DNA of 64,000 bases, taken from Roseiarcus sp963816065. GTDB taxonomy: Bacteria > Pseudomonadota > Alphaproteobacteria > Rhizobiales > Beijerinckiaceae. Positions 35,620 to 44,045 of the stretch are shown here, one piece after another. The first letter of the stretch is position 1; each line of letters opens with the position of its first letter. Position numbers and translations under genes: made by a program. The DNA is taken from contig CAWFJG010000019.1 in the NCBI GenBank assembly GCA_963816065.1, positions 258,462-322,461 of the forward strand, written 5' to 3'. The notes under the pieces are model-generated. The model ran no database searches and had not been told where the DNA came from. It was given only the letters and a program-made list of their open reading frames with translations.

Positions 35620-37327
35620 ATGGATAATCTGCAAGGCCAAATTCTGGAGGTCTTCACGATCGCGGGTCCGCTTGCGCTCGTCCTTGCGCTCTCGGTCCTC
35701 CATTTCTATCGACGCGGCGTCGGACGCGAGATGCGGAACGCTCCGTCCGGCGCCGGACCGCCCACATTCGACAAAGACGATCGCGGCGCCCCGCGGGCGC
35801 CGCTCGCCTTTCTGGTCAGGAGCCTCCACGAAGGGATCGACTCCGGTCCGGCCGGGTCGCCGTCGTGGGACCCGAGCCTTGGGGCCGCAGCCGTTTATGT
35901 CGCCGGCGGGGCGGCGTTCGGAATCGTTGCGACGCTGCTCGTCTTTGGTTTTTCGGCGACTGAGTTTTTCCCCATTCGCACGCTTGTCGCCGTTTGGGCC
36001 TACGCATGGCCGACCGTTCTCACGCTGAACATCCTCTGGTCGGGCGACCGGCGGCGGCAGTTCGCCGTCATCGCCGTCTACGCCGGCGTGATCGGGCTCT
36101 GCTGTGCTTGGGTGGCGCCCGGAGCGCGGTCCGTCGCGACCACGATCGGCGGGATCGAGTTTCCCGGCTTCCTCAACCCGGTCCTGTTTTGGGCGATCGT
36201 TTCGGCGCCGAGCGCCTACCTCCTGCTGTTCGCCAATCGGCGCGTGCGAGCCGTCGGGCCGGTGATCCTCGCCTTCACCGCGCTGCTGCCAGTGGGAAGT
36301 CTGATTGCGATCGCTGTGCTTGCGACGCAGCCGGGACTACGCGGGGCTGCTTTTCTGTTCGCCGCGACCGGTTTCGGCGCGGCGACGGTTCTGGTCGCGA
36401 CCCTTCTCGCCGGCGTCGTCATCGCCGTGCCCGCCGGTTGGCTGGCCGTTCGGGCGCTGGCCAGCGCCTACGACGCGCGCCGGATCAGCGGTCAGTCGCT
36501 CGTCATCGACTCCATCTGGTTCATACAAGGCCTTCTCGTCTGCTCGGAGATCGCGTCGGAGAACGCGTACTGGGGCTCTGCTGGCCTTGCCGCGTTCGTC
36601 GCCTATAAACTGACGACATCGGCGGGGTTCCGCCTTTTCGCCGCCCGTAGCGCCCGGCCGCCGATGCGCCTGCTGCTGCTCAGGGTGTTTGGCTTCGATC
36701 GCCGCTCGAGTCGGCTGTTCGACCTCGTCGCCTCGCGCTGGCACTATCTTGGTCCCATTCGGCTCATCGCCGCGCCAGACCTCGCGTCGCGCACGATCGA
36801 TCCGGGCAAACTCTTCGCATTCGTGCAGGGACGGCTGCGTAACTTGTTCGTCCGCAACGAGACGGAGCTGGCGAGCCGCCTCCAGGAACTCGACGAGCGG
36901 CCCGACCCGGATGGGCGCTTTCGCCTGAGCGAGCTTTTCTGCGCGGGCGAAGTCTGGCGGAACGCGGTCAGGCGGCTCATCGCGGACACAGATCTCGTGG
37001 TCATGGACCTGCGCAGTTTCTCGAAGAAGAACGAGGGCTGCGCCTTCGAGCTTCAGACGCTGCTCGACGCCGCGCCGCTCAATCGCCTCGTCCTTCTCAT
37101 CGACCGCGATACGGACGTCGATCTCCTGAAGGGTCTTCTGGAAGCCCGGTGGAGGGACCTGTCCGCCGCTTCCCGTCAACGTGAGCGCCGCCAATCCGTC
37201 CGTTCCCTTGCTCAAAGTCGATGGGGCCGAGTCCGCTATCGTGCGCTGCCTGATGCAAAGCGCGGCGCGCTTCCGGCAGGAGGCGCCTGCGCTCTCTTCC
37301 GTGGCCCGCGTCCGCGCCATGCCATGA
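35620..37327 (+). CDS. Polytopic membrane protein with TIR-like C-terminal domain (one frameshift)
   Basis: I do not recognise a named family. Residues 1-360 hold about nine membrane segments (for example GPLALVLALSVLHFY, VYVAGGAAFGIVATLLVFGF, FAVIAVYAGVIGLCCAWVAP). Residues about 370-510 are soluble and look like a TIR/SEFIR-type fold: GPIRLIAAPDLA, VWRNAVRRLIADTDLVVMDL, RSFSKKNEGCAFELQTLL and NRLVLLIDRDTD; the Glu of GCAFEL sits where TIR NADases keep their catalytic Glu. One extra base at a CCC run near 37173 shifts the tail; repaired, it continues VNVSAANPSVPLLKVDGAES and stops at 37327 just before a hairpin. ATG 35620 has AGGTGA before it. Function unknown. Confidence 0.7.
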
Positions 37328-37362
37328 GCGAGACGGTGGCGCGGCCATGTGAGCCGTCTCGC
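37328..37362 (+). terminator. Hairpin after the repaired stop of the TIR-like membrane protein
   Basis: GCGAGACGG (37328-37336) pairs with CCGTCTCGC (37354-37362) around a 17-base loop, starting one base after the repaired stop codon. No T tract follows, so it is a weak terminator or an mRNA end stabiliser. Its position supports the repaired stop at 37327. Confidence 0.4.
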
Positions 37363-37500
37363 GGACAGTCGCCGGCTTTCATCCTTTGAGTAGAAAGTCG
37401 CGAAATTGCCGTATCGGATCTTTTGTCGGGCGGCGCTTGTGGATCATGATTTCGACTGTCAAGAAAGCAGGTTGGCGGTTCTTATCAGGGAGTGAGAAAG

Positions 37501-37917
37501 ATGATGTTTTCATCCGCCTTGCTGGCAATCATGATTTCAACTCCGCAAGACCATGCGCCGCAACATACGAATGAATTCCTCGTTAGCGTCCAATACGACC
37601 AATCCTCGGCAATTGTTGGTCTTTGGATAAGCGGGAATTTTGCCTTTCAATTCTATCCAGACGGCAGCTACGGCTATGCTGGAACGATCGGCAACGATAC
37701 CATGAACACGCAAATGTCAGAAGCCGGGACCTACACATTTTCTGGACAAACGCTCGTCATGGCTCGATCGCGGGGGATGATTTGAAACAACATGAATTAC
37801 CGCCAGCAGCTTCAACCTCAGCAAATCGTCTACAACTGCACGCTCGTCAACACGCCGCGCGGACCTGGACTTCAAATTGTCTATCCGACCGGCGCGCAGA
37901 TCTTCTATAAGCAGTAG
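37501..37917 (+). pseudogene. Small exported protein of unknown function with an internal TGA
   Basis: GGGAG precedes the ATG at 37501. A hydrophobic start (MMFSSALLAIMIS) is followed by a beta-rich region: SSAIVGLWISGNFAFQFYPD, GSYGYAGTIGNDTMN, EAGTYTFSGQTLVMARSRG. The frame stops at TGA 37783-37785, then continues in the same frame with NNMNYRQQLQPQQIVYNCTL and PGLQIVYPTGAQIFYKQ to TAG at 37915. A Trp (TGG) there would give one 138-residue protein. The segment is much richer in A/T than its neighbours, suggesting transfer. Lipocalin-like by look (GLW motif), but this is a guess. Either a nonsense mutation or one miscalled base. Confidence 0.5.
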
Positions 37918-38174
37918 TCCGCGCCCTTCCAATGTCTGGCCTCGAGATCTGCGTCTCGCCCGAGAGCGCGTCCCGTCTCCCGGCTCGTCTCATCGTCGCT
38001 GCCAATGACGCCAGCCGCGACGGCGGAGCGTTTCGGGCGCGTGCCTTTGCGGCGGGGCCTGGCTGGTCGGCTCGAGATCGAGCGTGCGGTCGAAGGCTTC
38101 GTCGGAAAGGATCTGCGTCGCCTGAGCCGTGGCCGCGTCGATTTGCGGCTGCGGGGCGGGGGCCGCCGCTCGAC

Positions 38175-39408
38175 CTAAGGGTTGCGGCGCAGGCCCGATC
38201 GCAATTGGCGCTGCAGCCGGTCCTGCCATCTGAGCGGGGGCTGGGCCGCGAGCCCGCTTGCGCCGCTCGCCGGGCCCGCAGCCGGCGGCGCCGGCGCCGC
38301 GGGCAGCGGCGGCAGGATCGCCGCCGCGCCGGCGTCGGCGACCGAGGGCAGGGCAGGGCTGGCCGAAGACGAAGGCGTCTCCGCGCTCGCCCTGCCGGCC
38401 GGCGCGACAGCGGCCATCGTCGAGGTCGCCGCGACGCGCGTAGCGTCCGCCGGTCCGGCCGCCGCCGCCGGAGCGCCCGGCACGATCGTGACCGTCGCGG
38501 TCATGCCGGCCACGAGCCGCAGGTCGTCGGGGACCGCCTCCAGGTGGATGCGCACCGGAATTCGCTGGGCGAGGCGGACGAAGGTGAAAACCGGATCGAC
38601 CTGAGCCAGGCCGGACGCGGACGATGCGGCGTTGGCGACGCTGATGCCGCGGGCGACGCTTTGCACCCGGCCGTGCAGGATCTCGGGATAGCCCATGAAC
38701 TTCACTTTCGCCGCATCGCCTTCGCGAATTTGCGACAGGAAAGTCTCCTCGAAATAGGCGTCGACCCAGTAGGAATCGGCATCGATCACGGCCAGCGTGC
38801 GCGCCCCGACGTTGGCGTAGTCGCCGGTCTGCGCCTGCAGGTTGGTGACGTAGCCGTTGACCGGCGAGACGATCCGGCGTGCGCTTGAGGTTGAGCCGCG
38901 CGGTGTCCAGATCCGCCAGCGCGCCCTGATATTGCGCGACCGCGCTCAAGGACTTGCTGGCGTAGGTCTGCTGCTCCTCGAGCGTCACCGCAAGGTCGTT
39001 CAGCTTTTGCCGCCGCGCCCATTCGGCGTCGGCGTTCTGCGCGAGCGCCTTCGCCTGCTGAACGCTCGCCTGCGCCTGCCGCACGGCGATCGCATAGCTC
39101 GCCGGGTCGATCTGCATCAGGAGATCGCCCTTGTGGACGAACGCATTGTCGCGCACGGGCAGTTCGACAATCTGCCCTGCGATCTGCGGCGCGATCGACA
39201 CGACATAGGCGCGCACCGTCCCGTCGCGGGTCCACGGCGTCCCCATATAGGCGCGCCAGGCGAAAAAGCCGAGCGCGACGGCGATCGCCGCCGCCGCAAG
39301 CGTCAGCGCGACGCGAACGACGCCGCGCAGCCACGGCTGCGCGCGCGCCACGGCCCCCTTGGCGGGCGCGGCGACGACGGCGGTCGCATCTCTCTCGAGG
39401 GTCGACAT
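38175..39408 (-). CDS. HlyD/EmrA-type membrane fusion protein (AaeA-like, one frameshift)
   Basis: Periplasmic adaptor of an efflux pump. N-terminus: one membrane helix (VVRVALTLAAAAIAVALGFF), then WTRDGTVRAYVVSIAPQIAG, the lipoyl-type half VRDNAFVHKGDLLMQIDPAS and a coiled coil. The second half, IDADSYWVDAYFEETFLSQI and DPVFTFVRLAQRIPVRIHLE, lies in the next frame; one extra C near 38877 parts them, and repair restores LKRTRIVSPVNGYVTNLQAQ. Repaired length 410 residues, with an Ala/Pro-rich tail longer than usual. Its start codon follows the DUF1656 stop directly. With DUF1656 and the FUSC exporter it forms an AaeXAB-like operon that exports aromatic carboxylic acids in known cases. Confidence 0.87.
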
Positions 39409-39622
39409 TCATCCGCCTCGATTGGCGAGCCAAAGCGTCAGGCCAGAAGCGAGAATGGCATAAATTGCGAATTCGAACAAAGCCGGATGCCAGACGTGCC
39501 TCAGGATCCCAAAACCTTCCGTAGCGCGGCGCAACGACCACGAAGGCGACCGCGGCGATCAGCAGGATTGGTGCGATGGGAGCAACATATAGTCCGAACA
39601 GGTCGACATTGCCCAAGCTCAT
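39409..39622 (-). CDS. DUF1656 small membrane protein (AaeX-like, one frameshift)
   Basis: A two-helix membrane protein that accompanies aromatic acid efflux pumps. It opens MSLGNVDLFGLYVAPIAPIL and continues LIAAVAFVVVAPRYGRFWD; one extra base near 39507 then shifts the frame, after which LRHVWHPALFEFAIYAILAS matches the family end exactly. Repaired length is 70 residues, the family norm. The start overlaps the end of the FUSC gene (39619) and the stop abuts the HlyD start, so the three genes are one translationally coupled operon. Confidence 0.82.
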
Positions 39623-41670
39623 GCCCGGCCTCGCCGCTCATAGAATTCCGGAAACGCCGCCAGCTCCTCCGACAGGGCGAGCGCGACCGCGCGCAGGCGC
39701 CGGACGATTCTGGCTTCGGGCGCGGCCGCCGTCAACTCGCGATCGAGCGCTGCGAGGCCCGCGAGCGCGGCCGGCGCACGCCCCTCGGCGAGCGGCTGCA
39801 GCGCCGCCTCGATCGCCGCGGCGGCGGCGTACCGCGGCGCGACCGTGCGCAGTCGGATGACCTGCATTCCAACCGCGAGCGCCGAGGCCATCGTGGCTCG
39901 CTCGACCGGCTGGGCGGCGTCGGGGAGGACGACCATCCGGGCGACCATGCGGTCCATCCATACCCGCTTCGACCGCGTCCCGCGCCCCGAGGCGAGGCTT
40001 CGCACGTCGGCGAGCGCAAAGTCCAGCAGCCGGCGCGTGCGGGTTGCGGGAGAGGGCGGCGGGATGAGGCGGATCAGTATCGTCGCGACCGCCATCCCTG
40101 CAAGGATGGCGACGACGGTATTGGCGAATTGCTCCGGTTCGTAGGTCGTCAGGTTTTTCAGCGACAGGAACGGGATGAGGTTCATCGAGGCGGCGGCGAA
40201 AAACACCGGCTGCCAGGGCCAGGCGACCAGAACGCCGAGCGGAAGCAAAACGACGCCGAGCGCGAGGCAGAGGCCGGGAAACGTGGTGACCGCGGGCAGG
40301 ACGCCGAACATCAGGGTCGCAGCAAGAGCGGCGCTCAGAACGCAGCCGAAGAGGAAGGTCAATGCGGCCGAGTAGGCGCGCTCGCCCTGCAAGGGGAAAA
40401 GGACGGCGACAATGATCGCAAAGGTGAGCGCGAGCGGTCCGTTCGACCACGCAGTGACGACCCAGAAGAGCGAAACCACGGCGACAGTTATGAGCGCTCT
40501 CACTGCGACGACGGTCGGAGGCAGCCAGTCCGGAATGTGGAGCCGCGCCAACGCGTCCTCGCGTCGGGTGCGTCTTGGGTCGACGATGAGCGTCAGACCG
40601 TTGAAGGCACGCGCCGCGCCGATTGCGCCCGCGCCAGCGGCGGTCGCGAGAAGTTGAGACGCGGGAGACCGAGCCTCGATCCGAACCGCGGCCCGCGCCG
40701 CCGCCTCGCAGGCGTCCCTTAACGCGGGAGCGTCGCGCGCAGCGTCCGCCGGCGTCGTCGCCAAACGTTGCAGGATCGCAGCGACCGAGGCGGCGTCTTC
40801 GTCGTTCTCCATACGCGGGTGGACGCCGAGATGGATCGCCATCGTACGCCAGGCGGAAATGGTCGCGATCAAGCCGCCGACGCCCGCCTGGAGAATGCGC
40901 GATCGGTAGCGGAGGTCTGAAGCTTCTCCGAGCGCCGTGTCGATCATCGGATCGAGCGCGATCACCCGGCGCATCATCTCACGCCGCGCTGCGCGCGCCT
41001 TGAGCTCGAGAGGTTCGGCCGCCGAAACCGCGCCCGCCAGACCCGAGAGCGTAGCCGCGGCGATCGAAGCGAATTCGACGCCGAGCCGCCGCCGGGCGGC
41101 GCCGAGGTCGGTCAGCGCCAGGACCACCCCTGCGCACACGATCCCCAGCGCGATCTCGATCACGCGGGTAATGGCCAGGGTGACCACCGCCTGGGCGTTG
41201 GCCCCGCCGCTCGGGCCGAACAGGTCGCCTGCGATGACCGCCGCGGTGAAGGCGGCGAGGCCCGCGCCATAAGCCGCGAAGTTCTTCAGCAGGCCGGCGG
41301 CGAAGCCGCAGACCGCGGTCCACAGAGCGAGGCTCGTCAGGAAGCCGACCCGGTCTTGCGGAAACAATGCGGCGATGACGACGACCGCCATCCCGCCCAC
41401 CACTGTTCCGATCAGGCGGAACGAGCCCTTGCGCAGCGAGGCCCCGAGCTGCGGTTGGCACACCAGCACGGCGGTCGTGCCGGCCCAGGACGGGTCGCTC
41501 AACTGGAGCGCGAAGGCGACGTAGAGGGCGAGGCAGGCGGAGGCCCAGAGCCGCAAGCCGAACAGCAGCGGCCCCACGGCCTTCGCCGAGAATTGATCGA
41601 CCCATGGTCCGACCTCGACCGTCCCCGTCGCGTGGCTCATCGGCGCCTCGACACCATCGGGCGCGGCCAA
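39619..41670 (-). CDS. FUSC family aromatic acid efflux transporter (AaeB-like)
   Basis: A 683-residue exporter with two sets of membrane helices, one near residues 35-190 and one near 390-530, each followed by a soluble domain, the standard FUSC/AaeB plan. Blocks such as LRLWASACLALYVAFALQLS, DPSWAGTTAVLVCQPQLGAS and FWVVTAWSNGPLALTFAIIV are characteristic. An alternative start is Met 11 (41640). First gene of the operon with DUF1656 and the HlyD protein. Likely substrates are aromatic acids, organic acids or similar toxic compounds; no LysR regulator is beside it. Confidence 0.9.
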   Translation of the reverse strand: MAAPDGVEAPMSHATGTVEVGPWVDQFSAKAVGPLLFGLRLWASACLALYVAFALQLSDPSWAGTTAVLVCQPQLGASLRKGSFRLIGTVVGGMAVVVIAALFPQDRVGFLTSLALWTAVCGFAAGLLKNFAAYGAGLAAFTAAVIAGDLFGPSGGANAQAVVTLAITRVIEIALGIVCAGVVLALTDLGAARRRLGVEFASIAAATLSGLAGAVSAAEPLELKARAARREMMRRVIALDPMIDTALGEASDLRYRSRILQAGVGGLIATISAWRTMAIHLGVHPRMENDEDAASVAAILQRLATTPADAARDAPALRDACEAAARAAVRIEARSPASQLLATAAGAGAIGAARAFNGLTLIVDPRRTRREDALARLHIPDWLPPTVVAVRALITVAVVSLFWVVTAWSNGPLALTFAIIVAVLFPLQGERAYSAALTFLFGCVLSAALAATLMFGVLPAVTTFPGLCLALGVVLLPLGVLVAWPWQPVFFAAASMNLIPFLSLKNLTTYEPEQFANTVVAILAGMAVATILIRLIPPPSPATRTRRLLDFALADVRSLASGRGTRSKRVWMDRMVARMVVLPDAAQPVERATMASALAVGMQVIRLRTVAPRYAAAAAIEAALQPLAEGRAPAALAGLAALDRELTAAAPEARIVRRLRAVALALSEELAAFPEFYERRGRA

Positions 41671-42012
41671 GGTCCGCTCCCATCCTCAATGGTCTCGTCT
41701 CGCCGACCCGTCGTCAATGGGGCCGCCGCCATCGACCGGAATTGGAGCGGGTCCCGCCGACCGATTGCCTTCTGCCGGTCCGAGTTGCCCGATCATGCGG
41801 GTCCGGGCCCCGTGCGGCGCGCGACGTGGATAGATTCCGGCGCTCGATCGCTATGCAGATTCCTTTGGCCGGCCGAAGAAGGCGCCGAGTTCAGGCGCGA
41901 CTTTCACCACAAGAGGCGCGAAGGACGCGAAGCACAGTGTTCCAGGCGCGTCTTCGTGGTCGGTGTTCCTTGTGGCGAATTTGTCTCAGTGGGCCAGCCC
42001 GAGACTCTCTGT
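41671..42012. other. Intergenic stretch between FUSC and GlcG-like genes
   Basis: About 340 bases. It holds the upstream region of the efflux operon and a dispersed repeat (41901-41985). No gene is supported on either strand. Confidence 0.5.
41901..41985 (+). repeat. Dispersed ~85-bp repeat, copy 2
   Basis: Aligns over its full length with the minus strand of 14989-15078: CACNRCAAGAGGCGCGAAGG, then ACGCGAAG, CGCGTCTTCGTGG and TTGTGGCGAATTTGTC. CGAAG and CTTCG parts can pair. Both copies lie between genes. Confidence 0.6.
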
Positions 42013-42432
42013 TCAGCTCCTGAGCCCGGCCTCGGCGATGGCGGCGAGCAGCGCCGCCTCGTCGTTGTCGGAGGTGTCGCCGGAGGCGCCGGCCGCGCCG
42101 ATGACGGCGCCGGCGGCGTCCAGGATCAGCACGCCGCCGGCGACCGGGACCACGCCCTCGCCGAACAGGCTCGCGAGCGAGGCGACGAAATGAGGCCGCT
42201 CGAGCGCCATATCGTTGAGCTTGCGCGAGCTGACGCCCATGCTGAGCGCGCCGTTGGCTTTGCCGTAGGCCACTTTCCAGCGAGCCAGGCTCGTCCCGTC
42301 CTCGACGGCGGCGGCCCGCAGCGCGCCGCGTTCGTCGAGCACGACAAATCCCATCGGCTTCAGCGTGTTTCCCCGTGCGTATTTCAGCGCCGCCGCAACA
42401 ATCGCCTGCGCCTCCGAGAGTTTCAGCCCCAT
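42013..42432 (-). CDS. GlcG/HbpS family haem-degrading-like protein (DUF336)
   Basis: A 139-residue protein of the GlcG/HbpS family. It opens MGLKLSEAQAIVAAALKYAR, followed by PMGFVVLDERGALRAAAVED, then VPVAGGVLILDAAGAVIGAA and GASGDTSDNDEAALLAAIAE, the family end. Members bind haem or cobalamin, or sit by glycolate and propanediol genes; here no such genes are near. The ATG at 42432 is preceded by GGAAGGA at the right distance; another ATG lies at 42441. The long frame upstream to 42633 is not conserved. Confidence 0.87.
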   Translation of the reverse strand: MGLKLSEAQAIVAAALKYARGNTLKPMGFVVLDERGALRAAAVEDGTSLARWKVAYGKANGALSMGVSSRKLNDMALERPHFVASLASLFGEGVVPVAGGVLILDAAGAVIGAAGASGDTSDNDEAALLAAIAEAGLRS

Positions 42433-42441
42433 GGTCGCCAT

Positions 42442-42863
42442 CCTTCCGCATTGCGCCGCCGACGGGCGCTGGCTCTCCTTAGCGCGGAAGGGAGCGGCTT
42501 CCCAGAGGCGACTCGGGCGGTCGAAGCGCGATCGCCGCCGCCCCTTGGCCGCCACCCCTTGAGCGACGAGATTTCGGGCCCCGGCCGCAGCCGCTGGGGC
42601 TGGAGGCAAAGACAAAACGCCTGAGCCCGTCAAGGCGGCGCTGATGGCGGTCGTTGCCTCAAACAGGCTCTACGTGGGAAATTTGGACAGCCGGGTGACG
42701 GCGGACGCGTGCTACAGCTTGCGGCGCGGCGTCAAAGCGCCGCGGTCCAAATGACTTGTGCCGAGGGGGGCGTGGGCGGAGTGTCCAGCTTGTCCTTCGA
42801 CTGGCGGCGCCAATGCGATTGAGTCGCCACTGTTGACGAGTGCTGAAGCTGAAGGAGGCAAAC
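42442..42863. other. Intergenic stretch between divergent GlcG-like and Spy-like genes
   Basis: About 420 bases. It should hold the promoters of both divergent genes. No gene, repeat array or clear hairpin terminator was seen. Confidence 0.5.
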
Positions 42864-43589
42864 ATGATGATGCGTAGATTTCTTCCTGCCCTCGCGTCCC
42901 TCTCGATTGGCGCCTTCGCCTTCGCGCCTGCAATGGCCGCGCCGGGGGAAACATCCGGATCGCCTGGCGTCGAGCGGATGCAGCATTGGGCCGCGGACCA
43001 TGAGGCGTTTCTGGACGCCGCGCTCGCCGGCCTCAAGGCGGGTCTCAAGCTGACCCCCGACCAGGAGAAGCTGTGGCCGCCGTTCGAGGCGGCGGTTCGG
43101 GACGCCGCAAAAGCGCGGATGGAGCACATGACGACGATGATGGACCGCATGACCGCGCCCATGCAAGGCGCGGACGACTTGAAAGACGTGGGTCCGCCCG
43201 ACCAGGCGATGTCCCCGGTCGACCGGCTCGAGGCGCGCGCCAAGCATATGTCGGAGCGTAGCGCCGCAATGTTGAACGTCGCCGAAGCCGCCAAGCCGCT
43301 CTACGCAAGCCTTGACGACACGCAGAAGCGGCTGTTCGGCATGCTCGGCGGGGAGACGCTCCTGATGGGCCGCGGCCATCATCACGGGATGGGAATGATG
43401 GGCGGCATGGGCAGAGGTATGATGGGCGGCGGAATGGGAATGATGGGCGGGATGGGACGCGGAGGGATGGGCGGCCGCGAGGGAATGATGGGGGAAGGCT
43501 GCGGCGGCATAATGGGCCGCGAACCGGGACGCATGGGTAGGATGGGAAACGAACGCAACGATGACGAGAGCGGCGCCAACGACGAGTAG
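42864..43589 (+). CDS. Spy/CpxP family periplasmic protein with Met/Gly/His-rich tail
   Basis: A 241-residue exported protein. Signal peptide RRFLPALASLSIGAFAFAPA, then a helical Spy/CpxP domain with the LTxxQ motif in LKAGLKLTPDQEKLWPPFEA near residue 50 and ASLDDTQKRLFGMLGG near residue 150. The last 75 residues are almost only Met, Gly, His and Arg (GRGHHHGMGMMGGMGRGMMG and repeats), a likely Cu/Ni/Zn-binding tail. AAGGAGG lies before the ATG. Spy-type proteins are periplasmic chaperones or metal sensors; the tail points to metal handling. A terminator follows. Confidence 0.87.
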   Translation: MMMRRFLPALASLSIGAFAFAPAMAAPGETSGSPGVERMQHWAADHEAFLDAALAGLKAGLKLTPDQEKLWPPFEAAVRDAAKARMEHMTTMMDRMTAPMQGADDLKDVGPPDQAMSPVDRLEARAKHMSERSAAMLNVAEAAKPLYASLDDTQKRLFGMLGGETLLMGRGHHHGMGMMGGMGRGMMGGGMGMMGGMGRGGMGGREGMMGEGCGGIMGREPGRMGRMGNERNDDESGANDE

Positions 43590-43663
43590 GCCGCAGCGGC
43601 CGCCCACGCGTTGGTCCGAAGCGATCAGGTCATCAGTGCCGGCAAACGCGCGGGCGGCCAACA

Positions 43664-43685
43664 GGCCGCGTTGCCGCGGCCTTTT
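43664..43685 (+). terminator. Rho-independent terminator after the Spy-like gene
   Basis: GGCCGCG (43664-43670), loop TTGC, CGCGGCC (43675-43681), then TTTT. Seven G/C pairs followed by a T run on the plus strand, 75 bases after the Spy-like stop. Confidence 0.65.
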
Positions 43686-43778
43686 GGGATTTGAGTTGTT
43701 TTCCGGTTCGATTTCAACGGCATAGCATAGTTTCCTCATCTGGCGCCCCGCGGCCGCCCGGATGGCGACGGATCACAG

Positions 43779-43849
43779 CCTGTTTTCGCCTGTTCCTGCC
43801 TGTTCGGCGCCTGTTATTGACCTGTTACGGCGCCTGTTAATAGCCTGTT
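43779..43849 (-). repeat. AACAGG array, copy 3 (diverged)
   Basis: Seven CCTGTT hexamers on the plus strand start at 43779, 43789, 43799, 43810, 43821, 43833 and 43844 (steps 10, 10, 11, 11, 12, 11). Unlike copies 1 and 2, the TACAACC/GGTTGTA ends are not found, but a palindrome identical to that beside copy 1 lies 93 bases away on the same relative side. The surroundings also share GAACGG-N-GGAACAGG with copy 2. Lies between two genes on the plus strand, before the trehalase gene. Confidence 0.75.
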
Positions 43850-43938
43850 CCTGAGGGACCGTTCGACCTCAAGGTGCAGCCATAAGCACTTGTCAGAAAA
43901 CGATTAATCCGCTCTGCAGGCCGCGCAGGAAAGACGGG

Positions 43939-43960
43939 AATCGCCTGCTAGCAGGCGATT
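43939..43960. repeat. Perfect 22-bp palindrome containing GCCTGCTAGCAGGC, linked to array 3
   Basis: AATCGCCTGCTAGCAGGCG with ATT following is its own reverse complement over 22 bases. Its inner 14 bases equal the palindrome beside array 1, with the same relative orientation and nearly the same distance. It also lies about 90 bases upstream of the trehalase start, so a role as operator is possible. Confidence 0.65.
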
Positions 43961-44045
43961 CGGGGCCCGAGAGCCGCCCGGTCTTGCCAGCCCGCCGCCG
44001 TCTGCGCAGACTGGGGCCGCCACGATCCAACATGGGAGGCGGGTC

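Noticed and set aside
37783..37785. TGA as a selenocysteine codon
   Set aside because: No SECIS-like hairpin was seen after it, the protein shows no redox motif, and a one-base change from TGG explains it better.
38857..40722. A 621-codon plus-strand frame
   Set aside because: Antisense of the HlyD, DUF1656 and FUSC genes; charged low-complexity product with no motif.
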